This document shows, piece after piece, positions 46,366 through 55,053 of a stretch of DNA of 64,000 nt. The position numbers were made by a program, and so were the translations under genes. This DNA comes from Bacillus dicomae (lineage in GTDB: Bacteria > Bacillota > Bacilli > Bacillales > Bacillaceae_G): assembly GCF_006494425.1 (NCBI RefSeq), contig NZ_VHIV01000001.1:620001-684000 (forward strand), read 5' to 3'. A model generated the notes under the pieces. The model had not been told where the DNA came from. It did no database searches and saw only the letters and a program-made list of their open reading frames with translations. How positions within the stretch are numbered: position 1 is the first letter of the stretch; each line of letters opens with the position of its first letter.

Positions 46366-46394
46366 TTTACAAATATAAAAATATAATTTATAAT
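46366..46394 (+). promoter_or_regulatory. Promoter of the T-box/NSS transporter unit
   Basis: TTTACA, exact 17-bp spacer, TATAAT. Confidence 0.8.
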
Positions 46395-46690
46395 CACAAG
46401 TAACTTCAATAGATGAAATCGATGAGCAAGAAGAGTATGTATATTTGATACGTTCAGAGAGCTGGGGTAAGGTGTGAGCCCGGTACGATAAAATATACAG
46501 AATGGGCTTGCGAGAGGTATGTTGAACATTGTAGTAGGCAACCCGGGTTCCGCCGTTAAAAGGATAGAGTATCGGAGTCTTTCCTGTACTTGAACAAGTG
46601 GGATTTATCAATCCAATTGAGGTGGTACCACGGTATTAATATTACATATATCGTCCTCTACATGCATATTTGCGTGTAGGGGACTTTTTT
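46395..46690 (+). promoter_or_regulatory. T-box leader upstream of the NSS transporter; amino acid unresolved
   Basis: Stem I has AGTA, CAGAGAG and a specifier-loop 3' strand GAATGGG. The T-box is AGGTGGTACCACGG near 46620-46634, and the terminator is GTCC.CTACA..GC / GC.TGTAG.GGAC with T7. By the GAA-N-codon spacing of the other two T-boxes here, the specifier would be GGG; TGG would be one base out of register. The TGGT bulge predicts an A73 tRNA, which fits neither tRNA-Gly nor tRNA-Trp well. Confidence 0.88.
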
Positions 46691-46769
46691 ATTTTCTAAA
46701 GGAGGTGTGCGAGTATGAAATGAAAGTGTATAATTAATAAAAGTTTAAATATTCAGAAAAGGAGAATTT

Positions 46770-48128
46770 ATGATGAAAGAAACACAGCAATGGACGTCGA
46801 AAATAGGCTTTGTACTCGCAGCAGCCGGAGCCGCAGTAGGTCTTGGTGCAATATGGAAATTTCCATATGTTGCAGGTAATGGTGGGGGAGGCGCATTCTT
46901 CCTTGTATTTTTACTATTAACTTTATTTATAGGTATGCCGCTTCTTTTAGCTGAATTTGTTATTGGACGTAGTACGCAAAAAGAGGCAGTTACAGCGTAT
47001 AAAGTATTAGTGCCAAATAGCAAGTTATATCCTTGGATTGGTCGTATGGGAGTTGTTACTTGTTTTAGTGTACTATCGTTCTATAGTGTTGTAGGTGGAT
47101 GGATTTTACTATACTTATACTATAGTGTGACAGGAAGTTTCTGGAATGGTGTTGCTGATTATGGACAATTGTTTGGTGAAACGATTTCAAATCCAGTAAG
47201 TGCGATTGGAGCGCAATTTCTCTTTATGCTTTGCACGATTTTCGTCGTAAGTAAAGGAGTAGAAAAAGGGATAGAGAAGGCAAGTAAGTACATGATGCCG
47301 CTATTATTTATTTTATTTATTGCAATCATTGTTCGTGCGTTAACACTTGATGGTGCTATGGCTGGGGTAGAGTTCTTCTTAAAACCAGATTTTTCAAAAC
47401 TGACAGCAGATACGATTTTATATGCGATGGGACAATCTTTCTTCTCACTAACAGTAGGTGCCTCAGTAATGGTCACGTATAGCTCGTATTTAAAGAAAGA
47501 AGAACATTTAGCTAAATCAGCAACATCTATTGTAAGCTTAACAATTTTTGTTACTGTACTGGCAGGGTTAGCAATTTTTCCAGCGATTTTCGCATTAGGT
47601 GTTAAGCCGACTGAAGGACCAGGACTACTGTTTATCGTCCTTCCAGCAGTATTTGCGAAAATACCATTGGGACAATTTTTCTTCATTATGTTTTTAGTTT
47701 TATTCTTCTTTGCAACTTTAACATCTGCGATTTCCATGCTTGAAATTGTAGTAGCATCTGTTGCGAAAGGCAATGAGAAAAAGCGTCCATCAGCATCATT
47801 ATTAATTGGTATTCTTATTTTTGCAGTTGGAATTCCATCAGCTTTATCGTTTGGCATTATGAGTGATGTGAAAATATTCGGGAAAACATTCTTTGACTTA
47901 GTCGACTTCTCGGTAAGTAACGTATTGTTGCCGCTAGGAGTACTAGCTATTTCATTGTTTGTACCAAATAAAATGAGTAAAGATTTATTAATGAAAGAAT
48001 TAGAAGTTACGGAAACGAAAGGGAAAACATTATTTAATATTTGGTTCTTCTTGCTTCGTTATGTTATTCCGGTAACTGTAATTATTGTATTTTTAAATGC
48101 GATAGGCGTATTTAAAATGTTTGCATAA
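46770..48128 (+). CDS. Neurotransmitter:sodium symporter (SNF/NSS) family transporter
   Basis: 452 aa; ATG 46770 (another ATG follows directly) with AAAAGGAG upstream. LeuT-fold protein with about 11-12 helices. TM1 signature GFVLAAAGAAVGLGAIWKFPYVAGNGGGGAFF carries the Na+ and substrate-backbone contacts; also AEFVIGRSTQKEA, and TM6 SFFSLTVGASVMVTYSSY. Bacterial relatives (LeuT, MhsT) import hydrophobic or aromatic amino acids with Na+. T-box control supports amino-acid uptake; the substrate is open. Confidence 0.93.
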   Translation: MMKETQQWTSKIGFVLAAAGAAVGLGAIWKFPYVAGNGGGGAFFLVFLLLTLFIGMPLLLAEFVIGRSTQKEAVTAYKVLVPNSKLYPWIGRMGVVTCFSVLSFYSVVGGWILLYLYYSVTGSFWNGVADYGQLFGETISNPVSAIGAQFLFMLCTIFVVSKGVEKGIEKASKYMMPLLFILFIAIIVRALTLDGAMAGVEFFLKPDFSKLTADTILYAMGQSFFSLTVGASVMVTYSSYLKKEEHLAKSATSIVSLTIFVTVLAGLAIFPAIFALGVKPTEGPGLLFIVLPAVFAKIPLGQFFFIMFLVLFFFATLTSAISMLEIVVASVAKGNEKKRPSASLLIGILIFAVGIPSALSFGIMSDVKIFGKTFFDLVDFSVSNVLLPLGVLAISLFVPNKMSKDLLMKELEVTETKGKTLFNIWFFLLRYVIPVTVIIVFLNAIGVFKMFA

Positions 48129-48158
48129 TAAAAAGACGGAGATTTCTCCGTCTTTTTA
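48129..48158. terminator. Bidirectional terminator
   Basis: AAAAAGACGGAG / CTCCGTCTTTTT stem between the transporter and the convergent 53-aa gene. Confidence 0.85.
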
Positions 48159-48320
48159 TTATGTTGTAGGTGTATTTAATAAACGATTATATGCTTTATA
48201 GGCTGTTATGACTGCGAGAAATGAACCGATTAAAAATAACGTGGAGCCGCCAAATGTAAATAGCCGGCCGATGTAAGTTTCTCTAGCTTCTTCTATTTCT
48301 TGTAGTAATTGTGTATTCAT
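48159..48320 (-). CDS. Small membrane protein (53 aa)
   Basis: ATG 48320 preceded by GGGGTGATC. A short acidic N-terminal helix (MNTQLLQEIEEARETYIG) is followed by one hydrophobic helix (LFLIGSFLAVITAY) and a basic tail. No family recognised. Single gene ending at a bidirectional terminator. Confidence 0.6.
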   Translation of the reverse strand: MNTQLLQEIEEARETYIGRLFTFGGSTLFLIGSFLAVITAYKAYNRLLNTPTT

Positions 48321-48395
48321 AGTTGATCACCCCGTAAACTATAGGCATTTAGTTATAGTCTATGTGGAAAGCCTATATTGTGTGAAGTGTAAATA

Positions 48396-48424
48396 AAAAA
48401 CTCGGTATGCACCGAGTTTTTTAT
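48396..48424 (-). terminator. Terminator of the M23 peptidase gene
   Basis: AAAAAACTCGG / CCGAGTTTTTT perfect stem overlapping the stop codon, with a T run on the minus strand. Confidence 0.8.
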
Positions 48425-49692
48425 AATCCGATATAAGGAGATGGATCAACTGCGTTTGTCTTGCCGACATTCCATTCTCCAAGGTGAAGTTCAAAGTGTA
48501 AATGTTGTCCGTAGGATTGACCAGTGTTCCCCATAAATCCAAGTTGAGTGCCTTGTTTTACAGTTTGTCCATTTGATACAGAACGGCTACTCATATGAGC
48601 ATATACTGTCGTATATGTTTTTCCGTTTATACGGTGGGATAAGTACACAACGTTTCCGTAACTAGATGATAATTCCGAGCGAATAACAACACCATCTGCA
48701 GCAGCGATAATTGGAACGGTTCCTGAAGCTGCGATATCGATTCCTTTATGATTATCTATAGAGCGCACGCCAAATCCAGAAGTTTTTGATCCAGCTGCTG
48801 GCTTAATAAATCCGCCAATATTTGTATCGTGTGGTGTTGGAGCTGCTTGAGTTGTTTGAGCAGATGTAGCAGCTTGTTTACGAGCTTCTTCTGCCTTACG
48901 GGCTTCTTCAGCTTTACGAGCCTCTTCGGCACGTTTTTCTTCTTCAATTGCTTTTTGAACAGCTTGACGCTGATTTTCTAAAATACCTTTAGATTCTTCT
49001 AATCCTTCAATCTCTGAATCTACTTTTGCTACTTTCGTATGTAGATCGCTAATAAAGGTTTGCTGTTGTTGCTGATTTGTTTGCAACTCTTGTTGTTTTT
49101 GAACTAATTTCTGTTCAGCTTCTTTTAATTCTTGCTCTTTTTTCTCGACAGCCTCTTTTTCTTTCGTCACAGCATTTTGGTCAGTTGTTTGTTTTTTCAC
49201 AATATCAGTATCATTGTTTAAAATTAAACTGACAGAGTACATATTATCAACAAGATCAGCAATGTTTGTAGAATTTGTTAATACCTCTGTAATGATATTT
49301 GTACGAGGTTTCTCTTGCATTGATTGTAAACGTTGCTTAATAACTTCCTGACGTGTATCTATGTTTGTTTGTAATTGTTCTATATGTTTCTTTTTCTCAG
49401 TAATTACTTGTTGTGTTTTACTAATTTCTTTTTTTGTATCGTTTAATTCAGCTTCGTTTTTATTAATAGAAGTAGTTAAATCGTCGATTTTCTTTTGTAA
49501 TTCTTGAATTTCCTTTTCTATTTGTTCTTTCTCGGCTGATTTATTTTGCAAGTCACTTTGTTTGCCTTCTAATTCAGATTGAATATTAGATAATTTATCT
49601 TGATTCGTTTCAGCGTATGCGGGTGAAAGTAACGGGGAAGTAAAAATCGTTCCTGCTGCTAAAACACTAAACGCTGCAAATTTCTTTTTCAT
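48421..49692 (-). CDS. Secreted coiled-coil M23 peptidase (murein endopeptidase)
   Basis: 423 aa; ATG 49692 preceded by AAAGGAG. A signal peptide (MKKKFAAFSVLAAGTIFTSPLLSPAYA) comes first. A long EnvC/CwlO-like coiled coil (about residues 30-270) follows, including a Glu/Ala-rich segment with repeated EEARKA units. The C-terminal peptidase M23 domain has zinc motifs NHKGIDIA (HxxxD) and GQHLHFELH (HxH). Cleaves peptidoglycan cross-bridges outside the cell, probably in elongation or separation. The NlpC/P60 domain of B. subtilis CwlO is replaced by M23. Confidence 0.93.
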   Translation of the reverse strand: MKKKFAAFSVLAAGTIFTSPLLSPAYAETNQDKLSNIQSELEGKQSDLQNKSAEKEQIEKEIQELQKKIDDLTTSINKNEAELNDTKKEISKTQQVITEKKKHIEQLQTNIDTRQEVIKQRLQSMQEKPRTNIITEVLTNSTNIADLVDNMYSVSLILNNDTDIVKKQTTDQNAVTKEKEAVEKKEQELKEAEQKLVQKQQELQTNQQQQQTFISDLHTKVAKVDSEIEGLEESKGILENQRQAVQKAIEEEKRAEEARKAEEARKAEEARKQAATSAQTTQAAPTPHDTNIGGFIKPAAGSKTSGFGVRSIDNHKGIDIAASGTVPIIAAADGVVIRSELSSSYGNVVYLSHRINGKTYTTVYAHMSSRSVSNGQTVKQGTQLGFMGNTGQSYGQHLHFELHLGEWNVGKTNAVDPSPYIGL

Positions 49693-50160
49693 GGTTGTCT
49701 AGCTCCTTTCCCTATGAATGTTATATATCATAAGAAGAAGAGTGTCTATCGTTGTAATCATAATGTAAAGAAAATTTTATAAAATTGCTAAGTTTTGTCG
49801 GAATTTATCACCTTTCAACGATAAATTTCATGTTAGATGTATTTTTAAGTTGTTTTTTGTAAAATTAAGGAAAAGTTAGATTTGTTTTATATAGTGAAAT
49901 ATTAGATGGAAACCCAATAAAACACTAGTAAGGAATCGTTCTCATGTGAGGTTTTCTGACATGGGTTTTGTTTTTGTCAAGAAAATTATTTGTGTTCGGG
50001 CAAAGTTATTTTGTTGTCAGATTTTAAATTTTGATTTATGATTTTTAACAGGGACAAAATGTAGTGAATTGTCGAATAATATGTAATACTCTTAATTTCA
50101 AGTTTTAAAGATAAAGAATGAGAGGTAGAGTGACACATCGAAGAGGGGGTTACAAAAAAT
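49693..50160. other. Divergent intergenic region with an unassigned leader hairpin
   Basis: No gene-sized open frame. On the plus strand, AAACCCA (from about 49910) can pair with TGGGTTT (about 49961-49968), just before TTTTGTTTTTG. A competing hairpin, CATGTGAGG...ACATG, lies inside. The layout looks like a terminator or attenuator in the leader of the downstream symporter, but no aptamer class is recognisable. Confidence 0.35.
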
Positions 50161-51432
50161 ATGAAAAGAATAGGACTTGCATGGCAAATTTTAATAGGAC
50201 TTGCGCTTGGTATTGCAGTTGGGGCGATTTTCTTTGGCAATCCGGCAGTGGTGAGTTACTTACAACCAATTGGTGATATTTTCATCCGATTAATTAAAAT
50301 GATCGTTGTACCGATTGTTGTAGCAAGTATTGTTGTTGGGGTAGCTGGTGTTGGCGATATTAAAAAATTAGGCCGACTAGGCGGAAAAACAATTATTTAC
50401 TTTGAAATTATTACAACACTTGCAATTATTGTCGGTTTATTAATTGCGAATATTTTCCAACCAGGAAAAGGCGTAAATATGGAGCAGTTAACAAAGACAG
50501 ACATTTCGAAATATACACATACGACAGAGCAAGTACAAAGTCATTCATTTGCAGATACATTTGTAAATATTGTTCCAACGAACATTATGAAGTCATTAGC
50601 TGACGGAGATATGCTTGCTATTATCTTCTTCTCTGTATTATTTGGTTTAGGGGTAGCAGCAATTGGTGAAAGAGGAAGACCGGTTCTTCAATTTTTCCAA
50701 GGTGTAGCTGATGCAATGTTTTACGTAACAAACCAAGTTATGAAATTTGCACCATTTGGTGTATTCGCACTAATTGGTGTTACAGTTTCTACATTTGGTC
50801 TTGCTTCATTAATTCCATTAGGGAAATTACTAATTGTAGTATACGGAGCAATGATTTTCTTCGTTGTAGTTGTCTTAGGACTTACAGCGAAAATATTTGG
50901 AATTAATATTTTCCAATTCTTTAAAATTTTAAAAGACGAACTGATCTTAGCGTATTCAACAGCAAGTTCAGAAACAGTTTTACCAAAAATTATGGAGAAA
51001 ATGGAAAAGTTCGGTTGTCCGAAAGCAATTACATCTTTCGTTATTCCGACAGGTTATTCATTTAACTTAGATGGATCAACTTTATATCAAGCAATTGCAG
51101 CTCTTTTCTTAGCACAAATGTACGGTATTGATTTATCTATTACACAACAAATTACATTATTACTTGTATTGATGGTTACATCAAAAGGTATTGCGGGTGT
51201 ACCGGGCGTATCATTCGTTGTATTATTAGCGACACTTGGTACAGTAGGTATTCCAGCTGAAGGTTTAGCCTTCATCGCCGGTATTGACCGTATTTTAGAT
51301 ATGGCTCGTACAGCAGTTAACGTTGTAGGTAACTCTTTAGCAGCTGTAGTTATGTCTAAGTGGGAAGGTCAATATGACGCTGAAAAAGGACAAGCTTATT
51401 TAGAAGAAATTTCTAATAAGCAAGCAGCTTAA
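50161..51432 (+). CDS. Dicarboxylate/amino acid:cation symporter (GltP/GltT-like)
   Basis: 423 aa; ATG 50161 preceded by AGAGGGGG. DAACS motifs: IGDIFIRLIKMIVVPIV, the HP1 YSTASSETVLPKIMEKM, the TM7 SFNLDGSTLYQ (variant of NMDGT), GVPGVSFVVLLATL and DRILDMARTAVNVVGN. This matches the GltT/GltP glutamate/aspartate subclass better than the first paralogue at 9.6-10.8 kb. Na+- or H+-coupled uptake at the membrane. A long leader precedes it. Confidence 0.93.
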   Translation: MKRIGLAWQILIGLALGIAVGAIFFGNPAVVSYLQPIGDIFIRLIKMIVVPIVVASIVVGVAGVGDIKKLGRLGGKTIIYFEIITTLAIIVGLLIANIFQPGKGVNMEQLTKTDISKYTHTTEQVQSHSFADTFVNIVPTNIMKSLADGDMLAIIFFSVLFGLGVAAIGERGRPVLQFFQGVADAMFYVTNQVMKFAPFGVFALIGVTVSTFGLASLIPLGKLLIVVYGAMIFFVVVVLGLTAKIFGINIFQFFKILKDELILAYSTASSETVLPKIMEKMEKFGCPKAITSFVIPTGYSFNLDGSTLYQAIAALFLAQMYGIDLSITQQITLLLVLMVTSKGIAGVPGVSFVVLLATLGTVGIPAEGLAFIAGIDRILDMARTAVNVVGNSLAAVVMSKWEGQYDAEKGQAYLEEISNKQAA

Positions 51433-51444
51433 TTATAATTTGAA

Positions 51445-51478
51445 CTAGCTCTCACATAATATGTGGGGGCTTTTCTAT
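51445..51478 (+). terminator. Terminator of the second DAACS gene
   Basis: AGCT.TCACAT / ATGTG.GGCT hairpin with a T4CT tail. Confidence 0.7.
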
Positions 51479-51498
51479 ATAGAAGGGGAGCGGACGTA

Positions 51499-52017
51499 AT
51501 GAAACGTAAATATGGTGACGGTTCGTCGTGGAAGCGACTAATAGAGAAAGATTATACAGTTAAGCAAATAGAAGAGGGAATGCTAGGAATACTGGAAATA
51601 AAAAAAGTGAGAGAACCTAGTTGTAAAGAATATGATGGTGAAGAACTTTGTATTGCAGGGAATCAGTATACGTGGATTCAATATTTCATAAACGGGGAAA
51701 ACTTTGCGATTACAGCTATGTTAGATGATCAAAAAAATTTAGTGCAATATTATATCGATGTGACGAAAAAATATGAAATCGATGACCGTGGTTTACCGTA
51801 TTTTGATGATTTATATTTAGATGTAGTATTATTACCGAACGGTAAGATGTATGTATTGGACGAAGATGAGCTAGAGGATGCTTATAAAAGTGGTGATGTT
51901 ACAAAAGAAGAGTATGAGTTAGCTTGGTACACTACGAAGTGGATAATAGCAACAATAAAAAATAATGAATTTTATTGGATTTCAGTATTGGAAGAAGAAA
52001 TCAAAAAGTTAAAATGA
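51499..52017 (+). CDS. DUF402 domain protein (nucleoside di/triphosphatase-like)
   Basis: 172 aa, start ATG 51499 after GGGGAGCGG. The FomD-like DUF402 barrel is visible: WIQYFINGENFAITAMLD, VQYYIDVTKKYEID and the acidic metal-binding stretch DDLYLDVVLLPNGKMYVLDEDELEDA. Homologues such as B. subtilis YgaC and S. aureus Ntdp hydrolyse nucleoside di- or triphosphates. It could be this orthologue, about the same size. Cytosolic, monocistronic. Confidence 0.85.
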   Translation: MKRKYGDGSSWKRLIEKDYTVKQIEEGMLGILEIKKVREPSCKEYDGEELCIAGNQYTWIQYFINGENFAITAMLDDQKNLVQYYIDVTKKYEIDDRGLPYFDDLYLDVVLLPNGKMYVLDEDELEDAYKSGDVTKEEYELAWYTTKWIIATIKNNEFYWISVLEEEIKKLK

Positions 52018-52070
52018 TTATTGTATTCGAATTTTTGCATAATTACCAAAAAAATCTATACAAAAAATAA

Positions 52071-52099
52071 TTGACTTTTGTTTTGTAAGCGAGTAAAGT
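52071..52099 (+). promoter_or_regulatory. Promoter of the second S-box unit
   Basis: TTGACT, exact 17-bp spacer, TAAAGT. Confidence 0.7.
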
Positions 52100-52136
52100 T
52101 AGGGAAGAAATTATTATTAAAAAATAAATATGAAAC

Positions 52137-52244
52137 CTTCTTATAAAGAGAGGCGGAGGGACTGGCCCTACGATGCCTCGGCAGCGGACTCGATTTCAGA
52201 GTGCTGTGCCAAATCCAGCAAGCTTGTGCTTGAAAGATGAGAAG
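52137..52244 (+). promoter_or_regulatory. SAM-I riboswitch (S-box) upstream of a MetT-like transporter
   Basis: P1 CTTCTTAT / ATGAGAAG, AGAGAGGCGGAGGGACTGGCC, the GCCTCGGCAGC loop, GTGCTGTGCCAAATCCAGCA and CTTGAAAGATGAG. Same class as the aptamer at 39.4 kb. Confidence 0.94.
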
Positions 52245-52264
52245 AGCGTTTCTTATAGATGTAT

Positions 52265-52296
52265 AAGACCTCTTCTCATTGGAAGAGGTCTTTTGT
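52265..52296 (+). terminator. S-box expression-platform terminator
   Basis: AAGACCTCTTC / GAAGAGGTCTTTT hairpin following the SAM aptamer. Confidence 0.85.
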
Positions 52297-52337
52297 TATT
52301 CATTAGAAAAAGGTTGAAACTAGGGAGAGATGCTACT

Positions 52338-53654
52338 TTGAAAGAAACGAGAGGAAATGGTTTAGCTCTATTACCACTTGGGATATTTTTGGCACTATTT
52401 ATTGGTTCTGGAATTATTACAGGTGATTTCTATAAATTGCCGATACTTGTAGCAATTTCAATTGCTGTAGGAGTCGCTTTAGCAATGAATCGTAAAGAAA
52501 GTTTTAATGTGAAAGTAGAAAGATTTGCTAAAGGTGCAGGGAATCCAGATATTATAATTATGGTTCTGATTTTTGTACTTGCGGGAGCATTTTCTGAAAC
52601 AGCAAAAGGGATGGGCGGCGTTGATTCTACAGTTAACTTAGCGTTATCCATTTTACCGCAAGGATTTATCGTAGCTGGAATTTTTGTTATAGGGGCATTT
52701 ATTTCATTAGCGATGGGAACTTCAATGGGAACAATTGCTGCATTAGCACCAATTGCTGTAGGTATTAGTGGGCAAACTGATATCTCAATTGCACTTGCGA
52801 TGGCGACAGTTGTTGGCGGAGCGATGTTTGGTGATAATTTATCATTTATTTCAGATACAACAATCGCCGCTGTACGTTCACAAGGAACAGAAATGAAAGA
52901 TAAGTTTAAAACGAACTTTTTAATTGTATTACCAGCGGCTATTATTACAATTGTACTATTAGTAATCGTTACTTTAGGAAGCGATACGCAGATTAAAGCG
53001 CATAGTTTTGACTGGATAAAGATTTTACCGTATGCCGGAGTACTTATTACAGCGCTACTTGGTTGGAATGTACTTATTGTGTTAACTGGTGGAACTGTAT
53101 TATCAGGTGTTATCGGTCTTTTAGATGGAAGTTACACGTTAGAGAGCTTCTTTAAAAGTGTAACGACTGGAATGGGCGGTATGATGGAGTTAGTATTACT
53201 TGCTATTTTAATTGGCGGCATGGTTGAATTGATTCAATACAATGGTGGTATTCAATATTTAATGAACCTTTTAACGCGTAACATTCGTTCAAAAAAAGGA
53301 GCAGAGTTCGGTATTGCTGGCTTAGTGAGTATGACGAATATGTGTACAGCGAATAATACGATTTCTATTATCTTTACAGGTCCGCTTGCAAAAAACATTG
53401 CAGATCAATATGAAATTGATCCTCGTAAATCAGCGAGTGTATTAGATCTTTTCTCATGTTGTGTGCAAGGATTAATTCCGTATGGTGGGCAAATGTTAAC
53501 GGCAGCAGGATTTGCAGCATTATCTCCGATTGAATTGTTACCATATGCATTCTATCCAATCTTAGTTGGAGTATGTGGGATCATTTCTATATTAATTGGT
53601 TTCCCGAGGTTTTCTAAAGTGGCGGGAAAGAAAGAGTATCATAAAACAGCATAA
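52338..53654 (+). CDS. NhaC-family transporter, probable methionine uptake (MetT-like)
   Basis: 438 aa from TTG 52338 (AGGGAGAG upstream); the open frame extends back through the riboswitch but is not translated. Polytopic Na+/H+-antiporter-family protein with LALMGT-like AMGTSMGTIAALAP, GGAMFGDNLSFISDTTIAA and SMTNMCTANNTISIIFTGPLA. The MetT subgroup of NhaC proteins is known to be S-box regulated and predicted to import methionine. The S-box here makes that the best assignment; transport is not shown by sequence. Confidence 0.85.
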   Translation: MKETRGNGLALLPLGIFLALFIGSGIITGDFYKLPILVAISIAVGVALAMNRKESFNVKVERFAKGAGNPDIIIMVLIFVLAGAFSETAKGMGGVDSTVNLALSILPQGFIVAGIFVIGAFISLAMGTSMGTIAALAPIAVGISGQTDISIALAMATVVGGAMFGDNLSFISDTTIAAVRSQGTEMKDKFKTNFLIVLPAAIITIVLLVIVTLGSDTQIKAHSFDWIKILPYAGVLITALLGWNVLIVLTGGTVLSGVIGLLDGSYTLESFFKSVTTGMGGMMELVLLAILIGGMVELIQYNGGIQYLMNLLTRNIRSKKGAEFGIAGLVSMTNMCTANNTISIIFTGPLAKNIADQYEIDPRKSASVLDLFSCCVQGLIPYGGQMLTAAGFAALSPIELLPYAFYPILVGVCGIISILIGFPRFSKVAGKKEYHKTA

Positions 53655-53682
53655 TGAAAAATGAAATTTATTAATAGTAAGG

Positions 53683-53718
53683 AAAGCCGTACAGAGAATA
53701 TTCTCTGTACGGCTTTTT
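53683..53718 (+). terminator. Terminator of the MetT-like gene
   Basis: Perfect palindromic stem AAAGCCGTACAGAG / CTCTGTACGGCTTT followed by T2ATG; strong hairpin. Confidence 0.85.
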
Positions 53719-53780
53719 ATGTGCGATAAAAGAGGGTATTATCCCATGCTACCGTATGTTTTTACGAAAGGCTGAATGCA

Positions 53781-53820
53781 ACTCGGTCTTAAGTCTGAGT
53801 TAAAAACGGTTCTTAAGCTC
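53781..53820 (+). promoter_or_regulatory. Candidate LiaR operator of the lia operon
   Basis: An imperfect 20-bp palindrome ACTCGGTCTTAAGTCTGAGT (53781-53800), followed 24 bp later by a second TCTTAAG (53811-53817). It lies 60-100 bp upstream of the first lia gene, where a LiaR site is expected. The assignment is by position and symmetry. Confidence 0.55.
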
Positions 53821-53883
53821 GTTATGGAAAAAAGAAAAAATAGTTAAGATAAGAGTATCAAATCGAAGGGAGGCAAGCACAAG

Positions 53884-54240
53884 ATGAAACAATTTCTAGC
53901 GTTTATCGCGGCCGGTATTTTGGCTTTAATTGCTCTTGGTAGTCTTGCTGGTATTGTAGGATTCGCAATTGGAGCAGGAGTTGTGTACTGGAGCTATAAA
54001 TCATTTGTGCGAGCTAAATCATTTTTTGGAAAGTTAGCTTGGGGTATTGTTGGTTTAATCGGTTTATCCATTGCACTTTCACACTCCCCAGCATTAATCG
54101 GTATCGCAGCATTAGTAGTTTTGTACTACGGATATCGTGAGTGGAAAAAAGAAAAAGATGTAGTTGTTGATTCTGCTCCAGAAAGTTCTAAACCATATAG
54201 CAACTTTGAAGATGAGTGGAACAAGTTAATGAAAAACTAA
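53884..54240 (+). CDS. liaI: LiaI-like membrane protein
   Basis: 118 aa; ATG 53884 with GGGAGGC upstream. Three to four hydrophobic helices cover residues 4-90. The polar tail ends NFEDEWNKLMKN, resembling the DDEWEEFLKKK tail of B. subtilis LiaI, and the YYGYREWKK segment also matches. LiaI is thought to recruit the phage-shock-like protein LiaH to the membrane under cell-wall antibiotic stress. First gene of the operon, 44 bp before liaH. Confidence 0.8.
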   Translation: MKQFLAFIAAGILALIALGSLAGIVGFAIGAGVVYWSYKSFVRAKSFFGKLAWGIVGLIGLSIALSHSPALIGIAALVVLYYGYREWKKEKDVVVDSAPESSKPYSNFEDEWNKLMKN

Positions 54241-54284
54241 TATAAATCAAATCAAATTATAAAGTAGAAGAGAGGAAGATTATA

Positions 54285-54947
54285 ATGAAACAATCTTTAT
54301 TCGGACGTGTACGCGATGCAATTTTAGCAGATTTTCATAATGTATTAGATGAGAAAGAAAGAAAAAATCCAATTGCGATGTTAAACCAATATTTACGTGA
54401 TAGTGAGCGTGAAACAACAAAAATTGAGAAGTTAATTCAGCGTCATAAAACATTAAAATCTAATTTTGCTCGTGAGCTTGAGCAAGCACGTTATTTCGTT
54501 AATAAAAGATCAAATCAGGCTATCATTGCTCAAGAAGCAGGCGAATTACAATTGCACGAACGTGCGTTAGAAGAGGTAGCTTATTATGAAGGGCAAGTAA
54601 CTCGATTAGAAGAAATGTATGCAGGTGTTGTAGAGCAAATCGATGAGTTAGAGCGTCGTCTTTCTGAAATGAAAAATAAATTAAAAGAAATGCACGCAAA
54701 GCGTATGGAATTAATGGCACGTGAAAATATGGCACATGCAAATCGCCGTATGAATACTGCGATGCATAAAATGGATGAAAATAATCCGTTCTTACGCTTT
54801 GAAGAAATTGAAGATCACATTCGTGACTTAGAAACTCGTATGAATGAGGAGCATGAGCGTGATACATTTGATATGAAAATTGCAAAGCTTGAGCGTGAAA
54901 TGAAAGAAAAAAATGATGTATCGTTAACGAAAGAGTTAACAAAATAA
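54285..54947 (+). CDS. liaH: PspA/IM30 family protein LiaH
   Basis: 220 aa; ATG 54285 with AGAGAGGAAG upstream. Almost entirely coiled coil, the PspA/Vipp1 layout: N-terminal SLFGRVRDAILADFHNVLDEKE amphipathic helix, then long helices with NPIAMLNQYLRDSERE. Forms large oligomers protecting the membrane from antibiotics such as bacitracin or daptomycin. Followed by a partial terminator, so liaIH can be expressed above liaFSR. Confidence 0.93.
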   Translation: MKQSLFGRVRDAILADFHNVLDEKERKNPIAMLNQYLRDSERETTKIEKLIQRHKTLKSNFARELEQARYFVNKRSNQAIIAQEAGELQLHERALEEVAYYEGQVTRLEEMYAGVVEQIDELERRLSEMKNKLKEMHAKRMELMARENMAHANRRMNTAMHKMDENNPFLRFEEIEDHIRDLETRMNEEHERDTFDMKIAKLEREMKEKNDVSLTKELTK

Positions 54948-54989
54948 TAGTAGTATATTATAAAACAGGCTTATGATATAGTGATAGGA

Positions 54990-55020
54990 GAAAAGGTGTT
55001 GGAAAGCAATGCCTTTTCTT
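54990..55020 (+). terminator. Hairpin between liaH and liaF (leaky terminator)
   Basis: GAAAAGG..TTG / CAA..CCTTTTC stem with the tail TTCTATG, so probably leaky. A TATAGT-like -10 just upstream could give liaFSR a constitutive start. Confidence 0.6.
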
Positions 55021-55053
55021 CTATGTATATGTGACAAGAAGGGGGGAGCTGAA

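Noticed and set aside
47159-47857. 232-codon open frame antisense to the NSS transporter
   Set aside because: A shadow frame of a hydrophobic membrane gene; no start signal and the product composition is unnatural.
52173-52337. N-terminal extension of the MetT-like frame through the S-box
   Set aside because: The sequence is the SAM aptamer and terminator; the TTG at 52338 with a good ribosome site gives a normal-length NhaC protein.
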